Shown here: piece after piece, positions 55,336 through 63,859 of the stretch
How the letters are laid out: each line of letters begins with the position of its first letter
Position numbering within the stretch: the first letter of the stretch is position 1
Position numbers and translations under genes: made by a program
The notes under the pieces: model-generated
What the model was told of the DNA's origin: nothing
Seen by the model: only the letters and a program-made list of their open reading frames with translations
Database searches by the model: none
Assembly: GCA_004322275.1 (NCBI GenBank)
Contig: SCTA01000007.1
Span: 50,456 to 114,455, forward strand
DNA length: 64,000 bases
Direction of reading: 5' to 3'
Source: a bacterium
Lineage (GTDB): Bacteria; Desulfobacterota; Deferrisomatia; Deferrisomatales; BM512

Positions 55336-56751
55336 ATGAAAACAAGGATATTCGTCTTCGCCGTGGCTTTGCTGGCCGCGAATGGAGCTCTTTGTGAGCC
55401 TCTTCGCGTAGGCGAATCGTCGAGAAGGTCTCTTTCGCTGAACCTCTATCAGGGGAACTTCGCCGCCGTAACCGACATAAGGGGGATTTCGCCCCCAAAA
55501 GGCGAAGCAGCCCTTGAGATCGAAGGAGTGGCGCAGACTCTCCGGGGCGATACCGTCATTATCGAGGGCGAGGGAGTCGAAGTGAACTCGTTCGTCTCCA
55601 CCGGCGAGAGACTTTCCCTCCTGCGCCTTCTCGAGGAGAACCTCGGCAGGGAGGCGACGATAGTTTTCAACGAACCCGGCGGCCTTCGCCGCGAGCGGGG
55701 GTTGCTCCTGTCTACGGGTGAGGAGACGGTATGGAAGGTGGGGGAGAGGGTGCTCGCCCTGCCGTCCAGAAGTTTCGGCGCATCTCCCGTCGCCTGGTAC
55801 GAATTCGACTCGGTGCCGGAAGGGTTCGGGGTAAAACCTGTGCTGAAAGCCGACGCGGCCTTCGGCGAAAACGCGAAGGAGCTGATCCTCTCCTATCAGG
55901 CCGACGGCCTCGGCTGGAGCGGCAGGTACCTTCTCACCCTGGACGAAAACACACTCGAAGGCTCTCTGGAGGGTTGGGCGGTCATAGGGAACTATTCGGG
56001 GATTGACATGGACTCGGCGAAGGTGCGTCTCGTGGCGGGCGAAGTGGCCCGGGAGGACACGGCCGCGCCGATGATGGCCGAGGCCGCGGACGGACGGATG
56101 GTGAGGGCGTCGAAGGCGAAAACGGTTCAGGCGGTAAAACAGTTCGAGTATCAGGTCTTCGAGATGCCGGGCGTTATCACCCTCAAGAGAGGGGAGACGA
56201 AGCAGGAAAAATTCCTCGGCGCTTCCGGCGTCAAGGCCGAAAAGGTGAGGCGCTACGAGTGGCGCACCTACTACCTGTCCGGCGGCGTGCCGGAGGAAAA
56301 GAACGTCCATCCCCGCGTGCTGCTCCGCATAAAAAATACCAGTGACAACGGCCTCGGCATGCCGCTTCCGGCGGGGGTCGTGCGCGTCTACTCGCCTGAC
56401 GCGGGCAAGTCCAGAACCCTCCTCGGCGAAGATTCCACAGGAAATACGCAAAAGGACGGGCTTTGGGAACTGGCCGTCGGCTCCGCCTTCGATATCTCGG
56501 CTGAAAGAAAGCTCCTCTCGACCAGACAAACCGACCAGTGGACAAGCGAGGGAGAGTTCGAGATTACAGTTGAGAACGCGGGTGAGGAGACCGAAGTTGA
56601 GGTAGCCGAATCCTTCGGCGGGCGCTTCAGGGTGTTGCAGTCAACCCATCAGTACAATATGCGCGACGCCGACACCGTCGTCTTTACGCTGCCGCTTCCG
56701 AAGGAAGGAAAGGCGGTTTTGCGCTTCAAGGTGCGGCTGGAGCAGCGGTAA
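55336..56751 (+). CDS. secreted DUF4139 domain protein
   Basis: About 471 residues. A signal peptide (KTRIFVFAVALLAANGALC) is followed by a beta-rich protein. The middle YQADGLGWSGRYLLTLDEN block and the later KNTSDNGLGMPLPAGVVRVY and ITVENAGEETEVEVAE segments match the DUF4139 family of periplasmic proteins of unknown function. ATG at 55336 has TGGAGGTG directly upstream; the frame extends farther without a site. Divergent from rpsF. Confidence 0.82.
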   Translation: MKTRIFVFAVALLAANGALCEPLRVGESSRRSLSLNLYQGNFAAVTDIRGISPPKGEAALEIEGVAQTLRGDTVIIEGEGVEVNSFVSTGERLSLLRLLEENLGREATIVFNEPGGLRRERGLLLSTGEETVWKVGERVLALPSRSFGASPVAWYEFDSVPEGFGVKPVLKADAAFGENAKELILSYQADGLGWSGRYLLTLDENTLEGSLEGWAVIGNYSGIDMDSAKVRLVAGEVAREDTAAPMMAEAADGRMVRASKAKTVQAVKQFEYQVFEMPGVITLKRGETKQEKFLGASGVKAEKVRRYEWRTYYLSGGVPEEKNVHPRVLLRIKNTSDNGLGMPLPAGVVRVYSPDAGKSRTLLGEDSTGNTQKDGLWELAVGSAFDISAERKLLSTRQTDQWTSEGEFEITVENAGEETEVEVAESFGGRFRVLQSTHQYNMRDADTVVFTLPLPKEGKAVLRFKVRLEQR

Positions 56752-56756
56752 TCTCA

Positions 56757-57371
56757 CTACTTGGAGTCGTCGGCTTTCGGCTTTCCTCCGCCCCCTCTCG
56801 GCGCTTTCACTATATCGGCGCAGAAAGACTGCGTGCGGGCAGCCTCGACGATCTTTCCGAGAACCATCGGGTCGATTCTGCCGAGCTGGATGAACCTGAT
56901 CTTGTTCTGGGGGTCGACGACGAAAAAGGTGGGGGTTCCGACGACGCCGTATTTTTCCGACACCTCGAAAAAGTTCTGGTTCGGAGTGTCGTAAGTAAGG
57001 GGCATCGTCAAGCCCAGCCTTTTTACGAAGGGCAAGACGAAGTTGTCGTACTCATGGCCGTCCAGCCCCACCGCGATGACCTCGACGCCGTTGTCGATGT
57101 TTTCCCTGTAGAAATTCTCAAGGTCGGGCATCTCGTCCTGACAGGGGAAACAGAAGAAGCTCCAGAAGACCAGAACCTTTACGTTGTTGGGGCAGTCTTT
57201 GGTGCCGACGCAGACATCCCTTTTGCCGTCGATGGTTTCAAGGGTGAAGGGAGGGGCGAGGTCGCCCACGCGCACCGCTCCGGTCGTTTCGGGAAGGGAT
57301 TCCGCCATAGCCGCCGGGGAAAGATAAAATGCCGCAAGCAAGAGAGCAAGGGCGAAAGAAAGCCGTTTCAC
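56757..57371 (-). CDS. TlpA/ResA-like periplasmic thioredoxin
   Basis: 204 residues. A signal peptide (about 1-23, AMA) is followed by a thioredoxin fold. The active site is SFFCFPCQDE, a CFPC variant, and GTPTFFVVD gives the cis-proline. An insertion with Cys-bearing CVGTKDC precedes the active site. A role in thiol-disulfide exchange or cytochrome c maturation is likely. It is convergent with the DUF4139 gene and divergent from the hydrolase. Confidence 0.88.
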   Translation of the reverse strand: MKRLSFALALLLAAFYLSPAAMAESLPETTGAVRVGDLAPPFTLETIDGKRDVCVGTKDCPNNVKVLVFWSFFCFPCQDEMPDLENFYRENIDNGVEVIAVGLDGHEYDNFVLPFVKRLGLTMPLTYDTPNQNFFEVSEKYGVVGTPTFFVVDPQNKIRFIQLGRIDPMVLGKIVEAARTQSFCADIVKAPRGGGGKPKADDSK

Positions 57372-57420
57372 TCGAGGTTCTCCGAAAATGGGGGGCCGAT
57401 TCAGGCAGCCTGGTGAAGAT

Positions 57421-58152
57421 ATGTTATTTTTAATTCACGGCCTCGGCGTAGACCACAGGATGTGGGTCTTCCAGCAAAGGCGTCTTACTAGAGACTATCA
57501 CATAAAAGCCCCCGATCTACCAGGATTCGGTGAAAATCCTCCGCCGGAAAATACCGCGTTTGATCCCCTGGTCCACCTCGCGGATTTTGTTGCGGACGAA
57601 ATCAAAAGCAGCGGTGCGGACAAAGTCAATTTATGCGGTTACTCGATGGGCGGCACTCTCGCGCTGATGGTGGCCCTTCGCAACCCCGGCCTCGTCGATT
57701 CTCTGGCGCTCGTCTGCTCCTCCCCCTGCTGGGGGGGAGGGAGGAAGTGGGTCAGGGGGCTGACCCTCGGACCTCTGGCCCTCCTTTCCGCCTCTTTTCT
57801 CGGTTTCGGCATGAGGGCGGGAGTCTACAGGCACCTCAAGGGGGAGGCCGACCGAAACCTTCTGCTGGACATGCTGGGCAAGGCGGACAAATATTTTTCG
57901 GCGAGACTCCTGAAGTCGCTTTTTGCTGTGGATTTAAGACCCCGCCTCGGCGAAATTAAAGTGCCGACGCTGATAATAGGCGGGGAAAGAGACCTCCTCG
58001 CTCCGGTTTCGCACCAACGCTTTCTCCATCAGGGGATTGAGGGCTCCTCGCTCGCCCTGATACCCGGAGCCGGACACTACTACTGCATCCAGAAACCCGA
58101 CGATTTTGCGTCGCGGCTGGCGGATTTTGAAAGAGGAATTATTACCCGATGA
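57421..58152 (+). CDS. alpha/beta hydrolase
   Basis: About 243 residues. LFLIHGLGVDHRMW is the oxyanion-hole strand, LCGYSMGGTLAL holds the nucleophilic serine, and GGERDLLAP and GAGHYY carry the catalytic aspartate and histidine. The fold is that of esterases and C-C hydrolases; substrate unknown. ATG at 57421 places the HG motif close to the start as usual; ATG at 57388 would add eleven residues. The stop overlaps the next gene by four bases. Confidence 0.88.
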   Translation: MLFLIHGLGVDHRMWVFQQRRLTRDYHIKAPDLPGFGENPPPENTAFDPLVHLADFVADEIKSSGADKVNLCGYSMGGTLALMVALRNPGLVDSLALVCSSPCWGGGRKWVRGLTLGPLALLSASFLGFGMRAGVYRHLKGEADRNLLLDMLGKADKYFSARLLKSLFAVDLRPRLGEIKVPTLIIGGERDLLAPVSHQRFLHQGIEGSSLALIPGAGHYYCIQKPDDFASRLADFERGIITR

Positions 58153-58688
58153 ATCTCGATCCCGAACTTTTGGAATATTTCAACAACTGCGATTTCGCGG
58201 TCGTCTGTCTTCGGCTCGACCTCGGCGCGGGCGAGGAGGGCGTCCTGCTCGTAAAATCCACCGGCGAACTTCTGGAAGGGTTCAAAAAGGCTTCGGCCAT
58301 ACCGGCCGTCGGCTGGATCGTCGAAGGGAGCGAGCACGGGCCGGTCGTATGCCTTTGCCTTCACTGTATTTCGGAGGCGGGGGAAATTCTCGGCGAAAGC
58401 TGCTTCGATGTCTTCGACGAGGAAGACGCGAGCCTCCTCGCGCTCCTTTCGCAGCAAAACAGGCTCAAGGTCGCCATGTACGACGAGAAGCTGGAACTGG
58501 TCTACATGATCGGCGCCCGCTGGGACGAGGTTATGCAGATTTTGACGCAGCAGGTCCTCGACAGGGCGGAGGAACTCGCCGAAAGAACGGCAACCCCCGA
58601 TTTCTCGAAGTCGATTGAACACTTCCAGTCGGCCGTATCCCTCGAAATGATAGCCGAAGCCGCGAGGGGCGGCTCAGAGGAAAACTGA
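58149..58688 (+). CDS. hypothetical protein, 179 residues
   Basis: Soluble, acidic, with no recognised domain. It has a beta-rich first half (FAVVCLRLDLGAG, GPVVCLCLHCISEAG) and a helical second half. Three cysteines cluster at about residues 75-80 (CLCLHC), which might bind a metal. It overlaps both the hydrolase before it and larE after it, so it belongs to the same transcript. Confidence 0.55.
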   Translation: MNLDPELLEYFNNCDFAVVCLRLDLGAGEEGVLLVKSTGELLEGFKKASAIPAVGWIVEGSEHGPVVCLCLHCISEAGEILGESCFDVFDEEDASLLALLSQQNRLKVAMYDEKLELVYMIGARWDEVMQILTQQVLDRAEELAERTATPDFSKSIEHFQSAVSLEMIAEAARGGSEEN

Positions 58689-59482
58689 TGGGAGAGGGAA
58701 ACGAAAAACTTTCCGGGCTGGACGATTTTTTCAGGAAAGCGGGAGGAGCGCTCGTAGCTTTTTCCGGGGGGTGCGATTCCTCCTTCCTTCTGGCGCGGGC
58801 TCACGCGGTATTGCCCGAAAGGGTCGCGGGAGTCACGGTCGCCTCCGGTTTCTACCCGCCGTGGGAGCTTGGGAACGCAAAGAGATTCGCCGATAAGACG
58901 GGGGTTCGCCACATTATCGTCCCCGTCCACGTCCTCGGGGAAGAAAAGGTCGCAAGCAACCCGGTGGACCGCTGCTACCACTGCAAAAAGGGGATATTCA
59001 CCCGACTTTGGGAAGTGGCGCGGTCAGAGGGAATGCCCGTCCTCGTAGACGGGACGAACGCCAGCGACAGCCGCGACTACCGGCCCGGCTCCAGGGCGCT
59101 TTTGGAACTGGGGGTTTCAAGCCCCCTTCGGGATTTGGGAATCACAAAGGAAGAGGTGCGGGAATTTTCGAGGGAAATGGGACTCCCCACTTGGAACGCG
59201 GAGCCCCAGAGCTGTTTTGCGACAAGATTTCCCTACGGAACGAGGATTACCGGAGAAAAACTTTTTGCTGTACAATGCGCGGAAGAAAAATTGAGGGGGC
59301 TCGGTTTCGCAAATCTGCGCCTTCGCTGCCACGGCGACCTCGCCAGGCTCGAAGTGCCGGAGGGAGAGGTCGAAAGGGCCGCGGGGCAGCTTCGGGAAAA
59401 GGTCCTTGCGATAATCAGGGAGTGCGGCTTCAAGTACGCCTCGATCGACCTTGGCGGTTACAGATTCGGTTCTATGGACTGA
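58688..59482 (+). CDS. larE: LarE, ATP-dependent sacrificial sulfur transferase
   Basis: 264 residues. The PP-loop SGGCDSSFL at about residues 27-35 activates the substrate with ATP. RCYHCKK, DGTNASDSRDYRPG and SCFATRFPYG are LarE blocks; the cysteine in the last is the sulfur donor residue. LarE adds sulfur to make pyridinium-3,5-bisthiocarboxylate for the nickel-pincer cofactor of lactate racemase-type enzymes. It is followed by larB and larC; no larA is seen in the window. Confidence 0.93.
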   Translation: MGEGNEKLSGLDDFFRKAGGALVAFSGGCDSSFLLARAHAVLPERVAGVTVASGFYPPWELGNAKRFADKTGVRHIIVPVHVLGEEKVASNPVDRCYHCKKGIFTRLWEVARSEGMPVLVDGTNASDSRDYRPGSRALLELGVSSPLRDLGITKEEVREFSREMGLPTWNAEPQSCFATRFPYGTRITGEKLFAVQCAEEKLRGLGFANLRLRCHGDLARLEVPEGEVERAAGQLREKVLAIIRECGFKYASIDLGGYRFGSMD

Positions 59483-59515
59483 TTTATTTATTTTATAGAA
59501 TAGAGAGGGACGAAA

Positions 59516-60289
59516 GTGACTCCTGAATATCTGAAAAGCCTGCTGGACCGCTACAAGACCGGCGAACTGGACACCGAGTTCGTCCTCGACGAACTCTCCA
59601 AGCTTCCTTTCGAGGACATCGGGTTCGCGAAGCTCGACCACCACAGGAGGGTGCGCACCGGCTACCCGGAGGTCATCTTCGGCGAGGGCAAGACCCCCGG
59701 CGACGTCGCCGACATCTTCGGCAGGCTGGCCGAACGCAACAGCGTGGTGCTTTGCACCAGAGCCTCCACCGAGATGTATCACGCCATTAAGATGCTTACT
59801 CCCCTGGCGGAATACCACGAGGAATGCCGCATCGTGGAATACTGCTCCGACACGGTGCGAAAGGTCGGCTCCGTGGTGGTGATAAGCGGCGGAACCTCCG
59901 ACCAGAGAGTGGCGGAAGAGGCCGCCGTCGTCTGCGAACTCTTCGGCAGCGCGGTGACGAGGATCTACGACGTGGGAGTGGCGGGGATTCACCGGCTCCT
60001 GCGCCACGCGGGCGCCTTCCGCAGGGCCAACTGCATAATAGCCGTCGCGGGGATGGAAGGGGCTCTTCCCTCGGTAGTCGCGGGGCTGGTGGACGTTCCG
60101 GTGATAGCCGTTCCCACAAGCGTCGGCTACGGGACCGCTTTCGGCGGCATCGCGCCGCTTCTCACCATGCTGAACAGCTGCGCCACCGGGGTCAGCGTCG
60201 TGAACATAGACAACGGTTTCGGCGCTGCGGTGCAGGCCGACATGATAAACAAACTCGCCGCCGGCGGGAGACAAGCCAAAAAGAAATGA
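59516..60289 (+). CDS. larB: LarB, nicotinate adenine dinucleotide carboxylase/hydrolase
   Basis: 257 residues. GFAKLDHHRRVRTGYPEVIFGEGKT is the LarB start block. The PurE-like C-terminal domain contains VVISGGTSDQRVAEEAA, GMEGALPSVVAGLVDVPVIAVPTSVGYG and NIDNGFGAA. LarB carboxylates NaAD and cleaves off AMP, giving the first intermediate of the nickel-pincer cofactor. GTG at 59516 has GAGAGGGA upstream. Its stop overlaps larC (ATGA). Confidence 0.95.
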   Translation: MTPEYLKSLLDRYKTGELDTEFVLDELSKLPFEDIGFAKLDHHRRVRTGYPEVIFGEGKTPGDVADIFGRLAERNSVVLCTRASTEMYHAIKMLTPLAEYHEECRIVEYCSDTVRKVGSVVVISGGTSDQRVAEEAAVVCELFGSAVTRIYDVGVAGIHRLLRHAGAFRRANCIIAVAGMEGALPSVVAGLVDVPVIAVPTSVGYGTAFGGIAPLLTMLNSCATGVSVVNIDNGFGAAVQADMINKLAAGGRQAKKK

Positions 60290-61044
60290 GGGTTCTTCTC
60301 TTTGACGGGGTCGCGGGGGTCAGCGGAGACATGTTCGCCGGGGCGCTCCTCGACCTCGGAGCGGATTTTTCCTTCGTGCGGGAGAGCGTCCTTTCCCTTG
60401 GCATCGACGGGCTGGACGTAACCGCCAGGAAGGTGTCGAAGGGAGGGATCGCCGCCACCTCCTTTAGGGTAATCGACGTAAGGACCGGTCAGGACGCCGA
60501 TTATCTGCAGGAACACGGCCATCCGCACCGCAGTCTCTCAACCATTCTGGAGCTTCTGGGGTCCTCGAAGGCGGACTCCGGGGTGAAAGGCCACGCGGCG
60601 GAGATCTTCCGCCGCCTCGGAGAAGTGGAAGCGAATATCCACTCGGTGCCCGTGGAAGAGGTCCGCTTTCACGAACTCGGGGCGTTGGACACAATCGCGG
60701 ACGTAGTCGCGGGGTGCGCGGCTTTCCTCTCCCTCGGCGCGAAAAGGGCCTATCTGGCTCCCCTGGCGCTTGGCTCGGGTAAGATCCGCACCTCTCACGG
60801 GATTTTGCCGGTGCCCGCGCCGGCCACCCTTGCGCTCGTGAAGAACTACAACGTAATCCTGAGCCTTTACGAGGGCGAGGAGACGGGGGAGTTGACGACG
60901 CCTACCGGAGCCGCGCTGGCGACTCACTTCTCGTCGCCTCTGAAAGCGCCGCTGGAGATGAAGGTCGAGGGAATCGGGTACGGCGCGGGTAAAAAGGAAC
61001 TTTCCTTTCCGAACGTCTTTCGGGCCACCATCGGTACGAAATGA
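60286..61044 (+). CDS. larC: LarC, nickel insertion protein, short form (LarC1-like)
   Basis: 252 residues beginning MRVLLFDGVAGVSGDMFAGALLDLG, with the histidine-rich EHGHPHRSL metal region, FHELGALDTIADVVAG and GALATHFSS-type GAALATHF. Full LarC proteins are about 400 residues, with a CTP-binding C-terminal domain (LarC2), sometimes joined by ribosomal frameshift. Here the sequence stops at the N-terminal domain, and the following overlapping frame starts a signal peptide, not LarC2. It may work with a LarC2 encoded elsewhere. Confidence 0.88.
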   Translation: MRVLLFDGVAGVSGDMFAGALLDLGADFSFVRESVLSLGIDGLDVTARKVSKGGIAATSFRVIDVRTGQDADYLQEHGHPHRSLSTILELLGSSKADSGVKGHAAEIFRRLGEVEANIHSVPVEEVRFHELGALDTIADVVAGCAAFLSLGAKRAYLAPLALGSGKIRTSHGILPVPAPATLALVKNYNVILSLYEGEETGELTTPTGAALATHFSSPLKAPLEMKVEGIGYGAGKKELSFPNVFRATIGTK

Positions 61045-62714
61045 AAGCCACGCGGGCGGTTCTTCTCGCCTCCCTCCTTCTTTTGTCATCGTTTTTACCA
61101 ACCCATGCTTTCTCCGAAGACGGTCCTCTCGTGCGCGCCCGCCTCAACCTTGCCTGGGACAGCGTCGACCGGAAGAAATACGAGGAGGCGCTCTCCTACC
61201 TTCCCGAAGAATCTTTTGGGGGCGAAGCGGCGGAAGAGATTCTGGCGATCAGGTACGAATGTTTTACGGGGCTTAAAAGATATCCGGCGTTTCTCTCGTT
61301 TTTGCGGAAGTCTTCCTTCCTCGCCGAGGAAACGCGCTACCGGTACGGGGCGGAACTGGCCGGACGCTGGGTGAGGGATGCGATGGCGCGGGGGGATTAC
61401 GGCGAAGCCCGAAAAGCCCTTCGCGAACTGGGCGCGGTTCTGGAGGCCGACGAATGGTTTATGGTCTTTTCCGAGGAGGTTTCCTTCCGGGAGAAGATAC
61501 ACGCCTTCCTGAGCTCCGGCGAAAGGGAAGGTCAGCTCCCTCACGGCTGCAAAATCCGGCTCTTTGAAAAGGGAGAAGTCTCGGGGGAAGAATGGCTGCG
61601 GGTTTCTCCGGGAGATCCGGGGTACTCTTCCTTCGTAAGATCGACTCCGGAAGAGTGGCTTCCCGGCGTCGAAAAGAAGATCAAGGGGGTTGAACTCAAA
61701 GTCCGTTGCGACAAAGCCGGGCTGACCGCGAAATTCGCGGACGAGGCGCGAAAGAGGGGGCTTGCCTACGACTCAAAAAGAGACGAATTCGTCCTTTACG
61801 ACCCAAAGGGCAAGCGCGAGGAGCGGGTGTCCGCCGGTCTCCCGCTTTGGCTCGTGCGTTGTGCGCTGGAGGGGATCGGACCTCTGGGCGCCGCGATGGA
61901 GGCGGCGGACGACGCCTGTTCGGTTTTCGAGACAAGGGAGAAGCTTGACGAGTGGATAGCGGCCCACCAGGGGATTGTGAAGCTCAAAAGGACCGGGGAT
62001 GATATAGAGGCGTTGAACACGTCCACGGGCAGAAGGATAACCCTGAAAATATCGGTTTTCGGCGATCTCATGGGGAGCGACAGCCGGGAATGGATGAAAA
62101 CCTGGCGCGAAGTGAAAGAGGAGCTCGGCAGGGAGCAAAGGCCCCTGAAGTGCTTCTGCGGGAGGGACGTGACCCTCAGGGAAACCCTTTCAAAGAAAAG
62201 GACCGAGGGAGTAATAACCAAAGACGCACCGGAGGGGTATCTTCTGACTCTTACCGCAAGCTGCGACAGGCATGATTTTCCCGTCACCTCCAAGGTCGCC
62301 GGAGAGTGGAAACTTCCCGGAGAGGAGCTTTTCGCCAGGGCGAAAAATTCGGCGGACGACACCCCGCAGGATATATACTTTGAAAGAGCCGGCGACGGCG
62401 AGTCGGAGAGATTTCTTTTCGTGGGCGAGGGAGCCGGAACCCTTCCCACCTTTCCCGAGAGGCTTCTGGCCCTTCTGGAGGCGGTGGACGGCTCCGGTTA
62501 CAGGGAAAGGGAGGTCGTCGTTTACGCTCCCACCAGAAGCGCCCTTCTGGTCAGCCGCGCGCCGGGGCGGACGAACTTCGACAGCTCCGACGTCTATCGG
62601 GCGGCGGGCTTTTCACGGAAAATCGGCGCCGGGGAGGAACCTCTGGGCTACAGGTCCACGGTCAGACTCCCCGCCAAGGGGCAGGGCAGGTTTTCCTTGC
62701 GGAAGATGGAGTAG
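61041..62714 (+). CDS. secreted hypothetical protein, 557 residues
   Basis: A signal peptide (about residues 1-24, ending THAFS) is followed by a TPR-like helical N-terminal part (about 25-150) and a mixed domain with no recognised motif. One cysteine pair, CFCGRDVT near residue 371, could be a metal or disulfide site. The start overlaps the larC stop by four bases. It follows the larEBC run and may be in the same transcript, but a functional link is not evident. Confidence 0.6.
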   Translation: MKATRAVLLASLLLLSSFLPTHAFSEDGPLVRARLNLAWDSVDRKKYEEALSYLPEESFGGEAAEEILAIRYECFTGLKRYPAFLSFLRKSSFLAEETRYRYGAELAGRWVRDAMARGDYGEARKALRELGAVLEADEWFMVFSEEVSFREKIHAFLSSGEREGQLPHGCKIRLFEKGEVSGEEWLRVSPGDPGYSSFVRSTPEEWLPGVEKKIKGVELKVRCDKAGLTAKFADEARKRGLAYDSKRDEFVLYDPKGKREERVSAGLPLWLVRCALEGIGPLGAAMEAADDACSVFETREKLDEWIAAHQGIVKLKRTGDDIEALNTSTGRRITLKISVFGDLMGSDSREWMKTWREVKEELGREQRPLKCFCGRDVTLRETLSKKRTEGVITKDAPEGYLLTLTASCDRHDFPVTSKVAGEWKLPGEELFARAKNSADDTPQDIYFERAGDGESERFLFVGEGAGTLPTFPERLLALLEAVDGSGYREREVVVYAPTRSALLVSRAPGRTNFDSSDVYRAAGFSRKIGAGEEPLGYRSTVRLPAKGQGRFSLRKME

Positions 62715-62723
62715 AGCTGCGAC

Positions 62724-63215
62724 ATGCTGGCAAAAAACATCGGCGGGAGAAACATAGAGAGCGACGGGGAACGGACGAGGCGGGTTTACGCGCTCGCCCC
62801 AAAGGGCGCTTCCTGGGGTTGCAGGTGCGCGGGCTGCCGCAACTATGAGAAGGTCACCCCCGCGGGCTTTCCCCCCGAATTCAAGATGCTGCTGGCCGAG
62901 CTGGGGATAGATCCCCGCAAGGAAACCTATTCCCGCCACCTCGCGCCCGTGGCTCCCGGCATGTCTCTCTACTCGGGCACCTTCGCCTTTCTCGGAAGAA
63001 TCGTAGGCAGGGAAGGCGAACCCCCGAGACATCCCGGCAGCGACGTTTTCGAGCCCTGCGGACAGAACGGCTGGGTCGCGGTGCGCAGTTTCCGCGAGCC
63101 GCCGGGAGTCTGGTACGGCAAACCCGCCCTTCGCCTCGAATTTCTGCTGATTCTTCCCTGGCAGGTCGAAGACCCCCAAAAACCCCTCATAGAACTGGGC
63201 TGCTCTCCTCAATGA
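62724..63215 (+). CDS. conserved hypothetical protein with CxCxxCxNY motif
   Basis: 163 residues. The striking feature is WGCRCAGCRNYEKV at about residues 31-44: three closely spaced cysteines followed by N-Y. Similar C-x-C-x-x-C-R-N-(F/Y) segments, followed by a helix with LLAELGIDPRKE, occur in uncharacterised soluble bacterial proteins. No enzyme class is suggested. ATG at 62724 has only a weak site. It overlaps the HAD gene by four bases. Confidence 0.55.
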   Translation: MLAKNIGGRNIESDGERTRRVYALAPKGASWGCRCAGCRNYEKVTPAGFPPEFKMLLAELGIDPRKETYSRHLAPVAPGMSLYSGTFAFLGRIVGREGEPPRHPGSDVFEPCGQNGWVAVRSFREPPGVWYGKPALRLEFLLILPWQVEDPQKPLIELGCSPQ

Positions 63216-63838
63216 AGCCGGGAAAGTTCAGAGGCAAAAAGCTCGTAATCCTCGATTGCGACGGCGTATTGGTTCGCTCCGAGAGAGCCAACGTAGCCTA
63301 TTACAACCACATCCTCTCCCGTTTCGGCCTAAGCGAGGTCAGTGAAGGGGAGACTGAAAAGATACGTCTCTTCCATACCCTCTCGACGCCCCAGGTAATC
63401 GACGTTTTTTTTCCCGGCGAGATAAAAGAGGCGGTGAGGGCTTACAGCGACTCTCTGGACTACGGGCTTTTCGCGGACATGGTCGAGGCGGAGCCGGGCT
63501 GGGCCGAAACCCTTTCCCTCCTTTCCGAAAGCCACTCCTTTTGCGTGGCCACCAACCGGGGTAAGAGCGCGGCCGCGCTTATTGAGCGCGCCGGGCTTTT
63601 ATGCTTCATGAAAAAGATCTTCACGGTAAGGGACGTAAAAAACCCGAAACCCGCGCCGGACATCCTTAATCTGGCCCTTAGCCACTTCGGGGTTTCGCGG
63701 TCCGAGGCCCTTTACGTGGGCGATTCCGTGCTGGACGAGAGGGCGGCAAAGGGCGCGGGAATAGATTTTATCGGATTTAGATATAATTCTGAATATTTTG
63801 TCAGCGAACCCTCAGGTCTTGCGGTAATGTTAAAGTGA
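63212..63838 (+). CDS. HAD-superfamily hydrolase (phosphoglycolate phosphatase-like)
   Basis: 208 residues. The four HAD motifs are clear: DCDGVLV (nucleophile Asp), VATNRG, KNPKPAPD and GDSVLDERAAKGAG. A helical cap (about residues 20-90) makes it a C1-type haloacid dehalogenase/phosphatase. The substrate is unknown; phosphoglycolate or a sugar phosphate is possible. It starts inside the end of the preceding gene. Confidence 0.88.
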   Translation: MKPGKFRGKKLVILDCDGVLVRSERANVAYYNHILSRFGLSEVSEGETEKIRLFHTLSTPQVIDVFFPGEIKEAVRAYSDSLDYGLFADMVEAEPGWAETLSLLSESHSFCVATNRGKSAAALIERAGLLCFMKKIFTVRDVKNPKPAPDILNLALSHFGVSRSEALYVGDSVLDERAAKGAGIDFIGFRYNSEYFVSEPSGLAVMLK

Positions 63839-63859
63839 CAGTCCCCACTAAGGGGTTGT

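Noticed and set aside
61000..61060. Programmed frameshift giving a full-length LarC
   Set aside because: The overlapping frame after larC begins a signal peptide and continues as a helical secreted protein with no LarC2 features, so a shift would not restore LarC.
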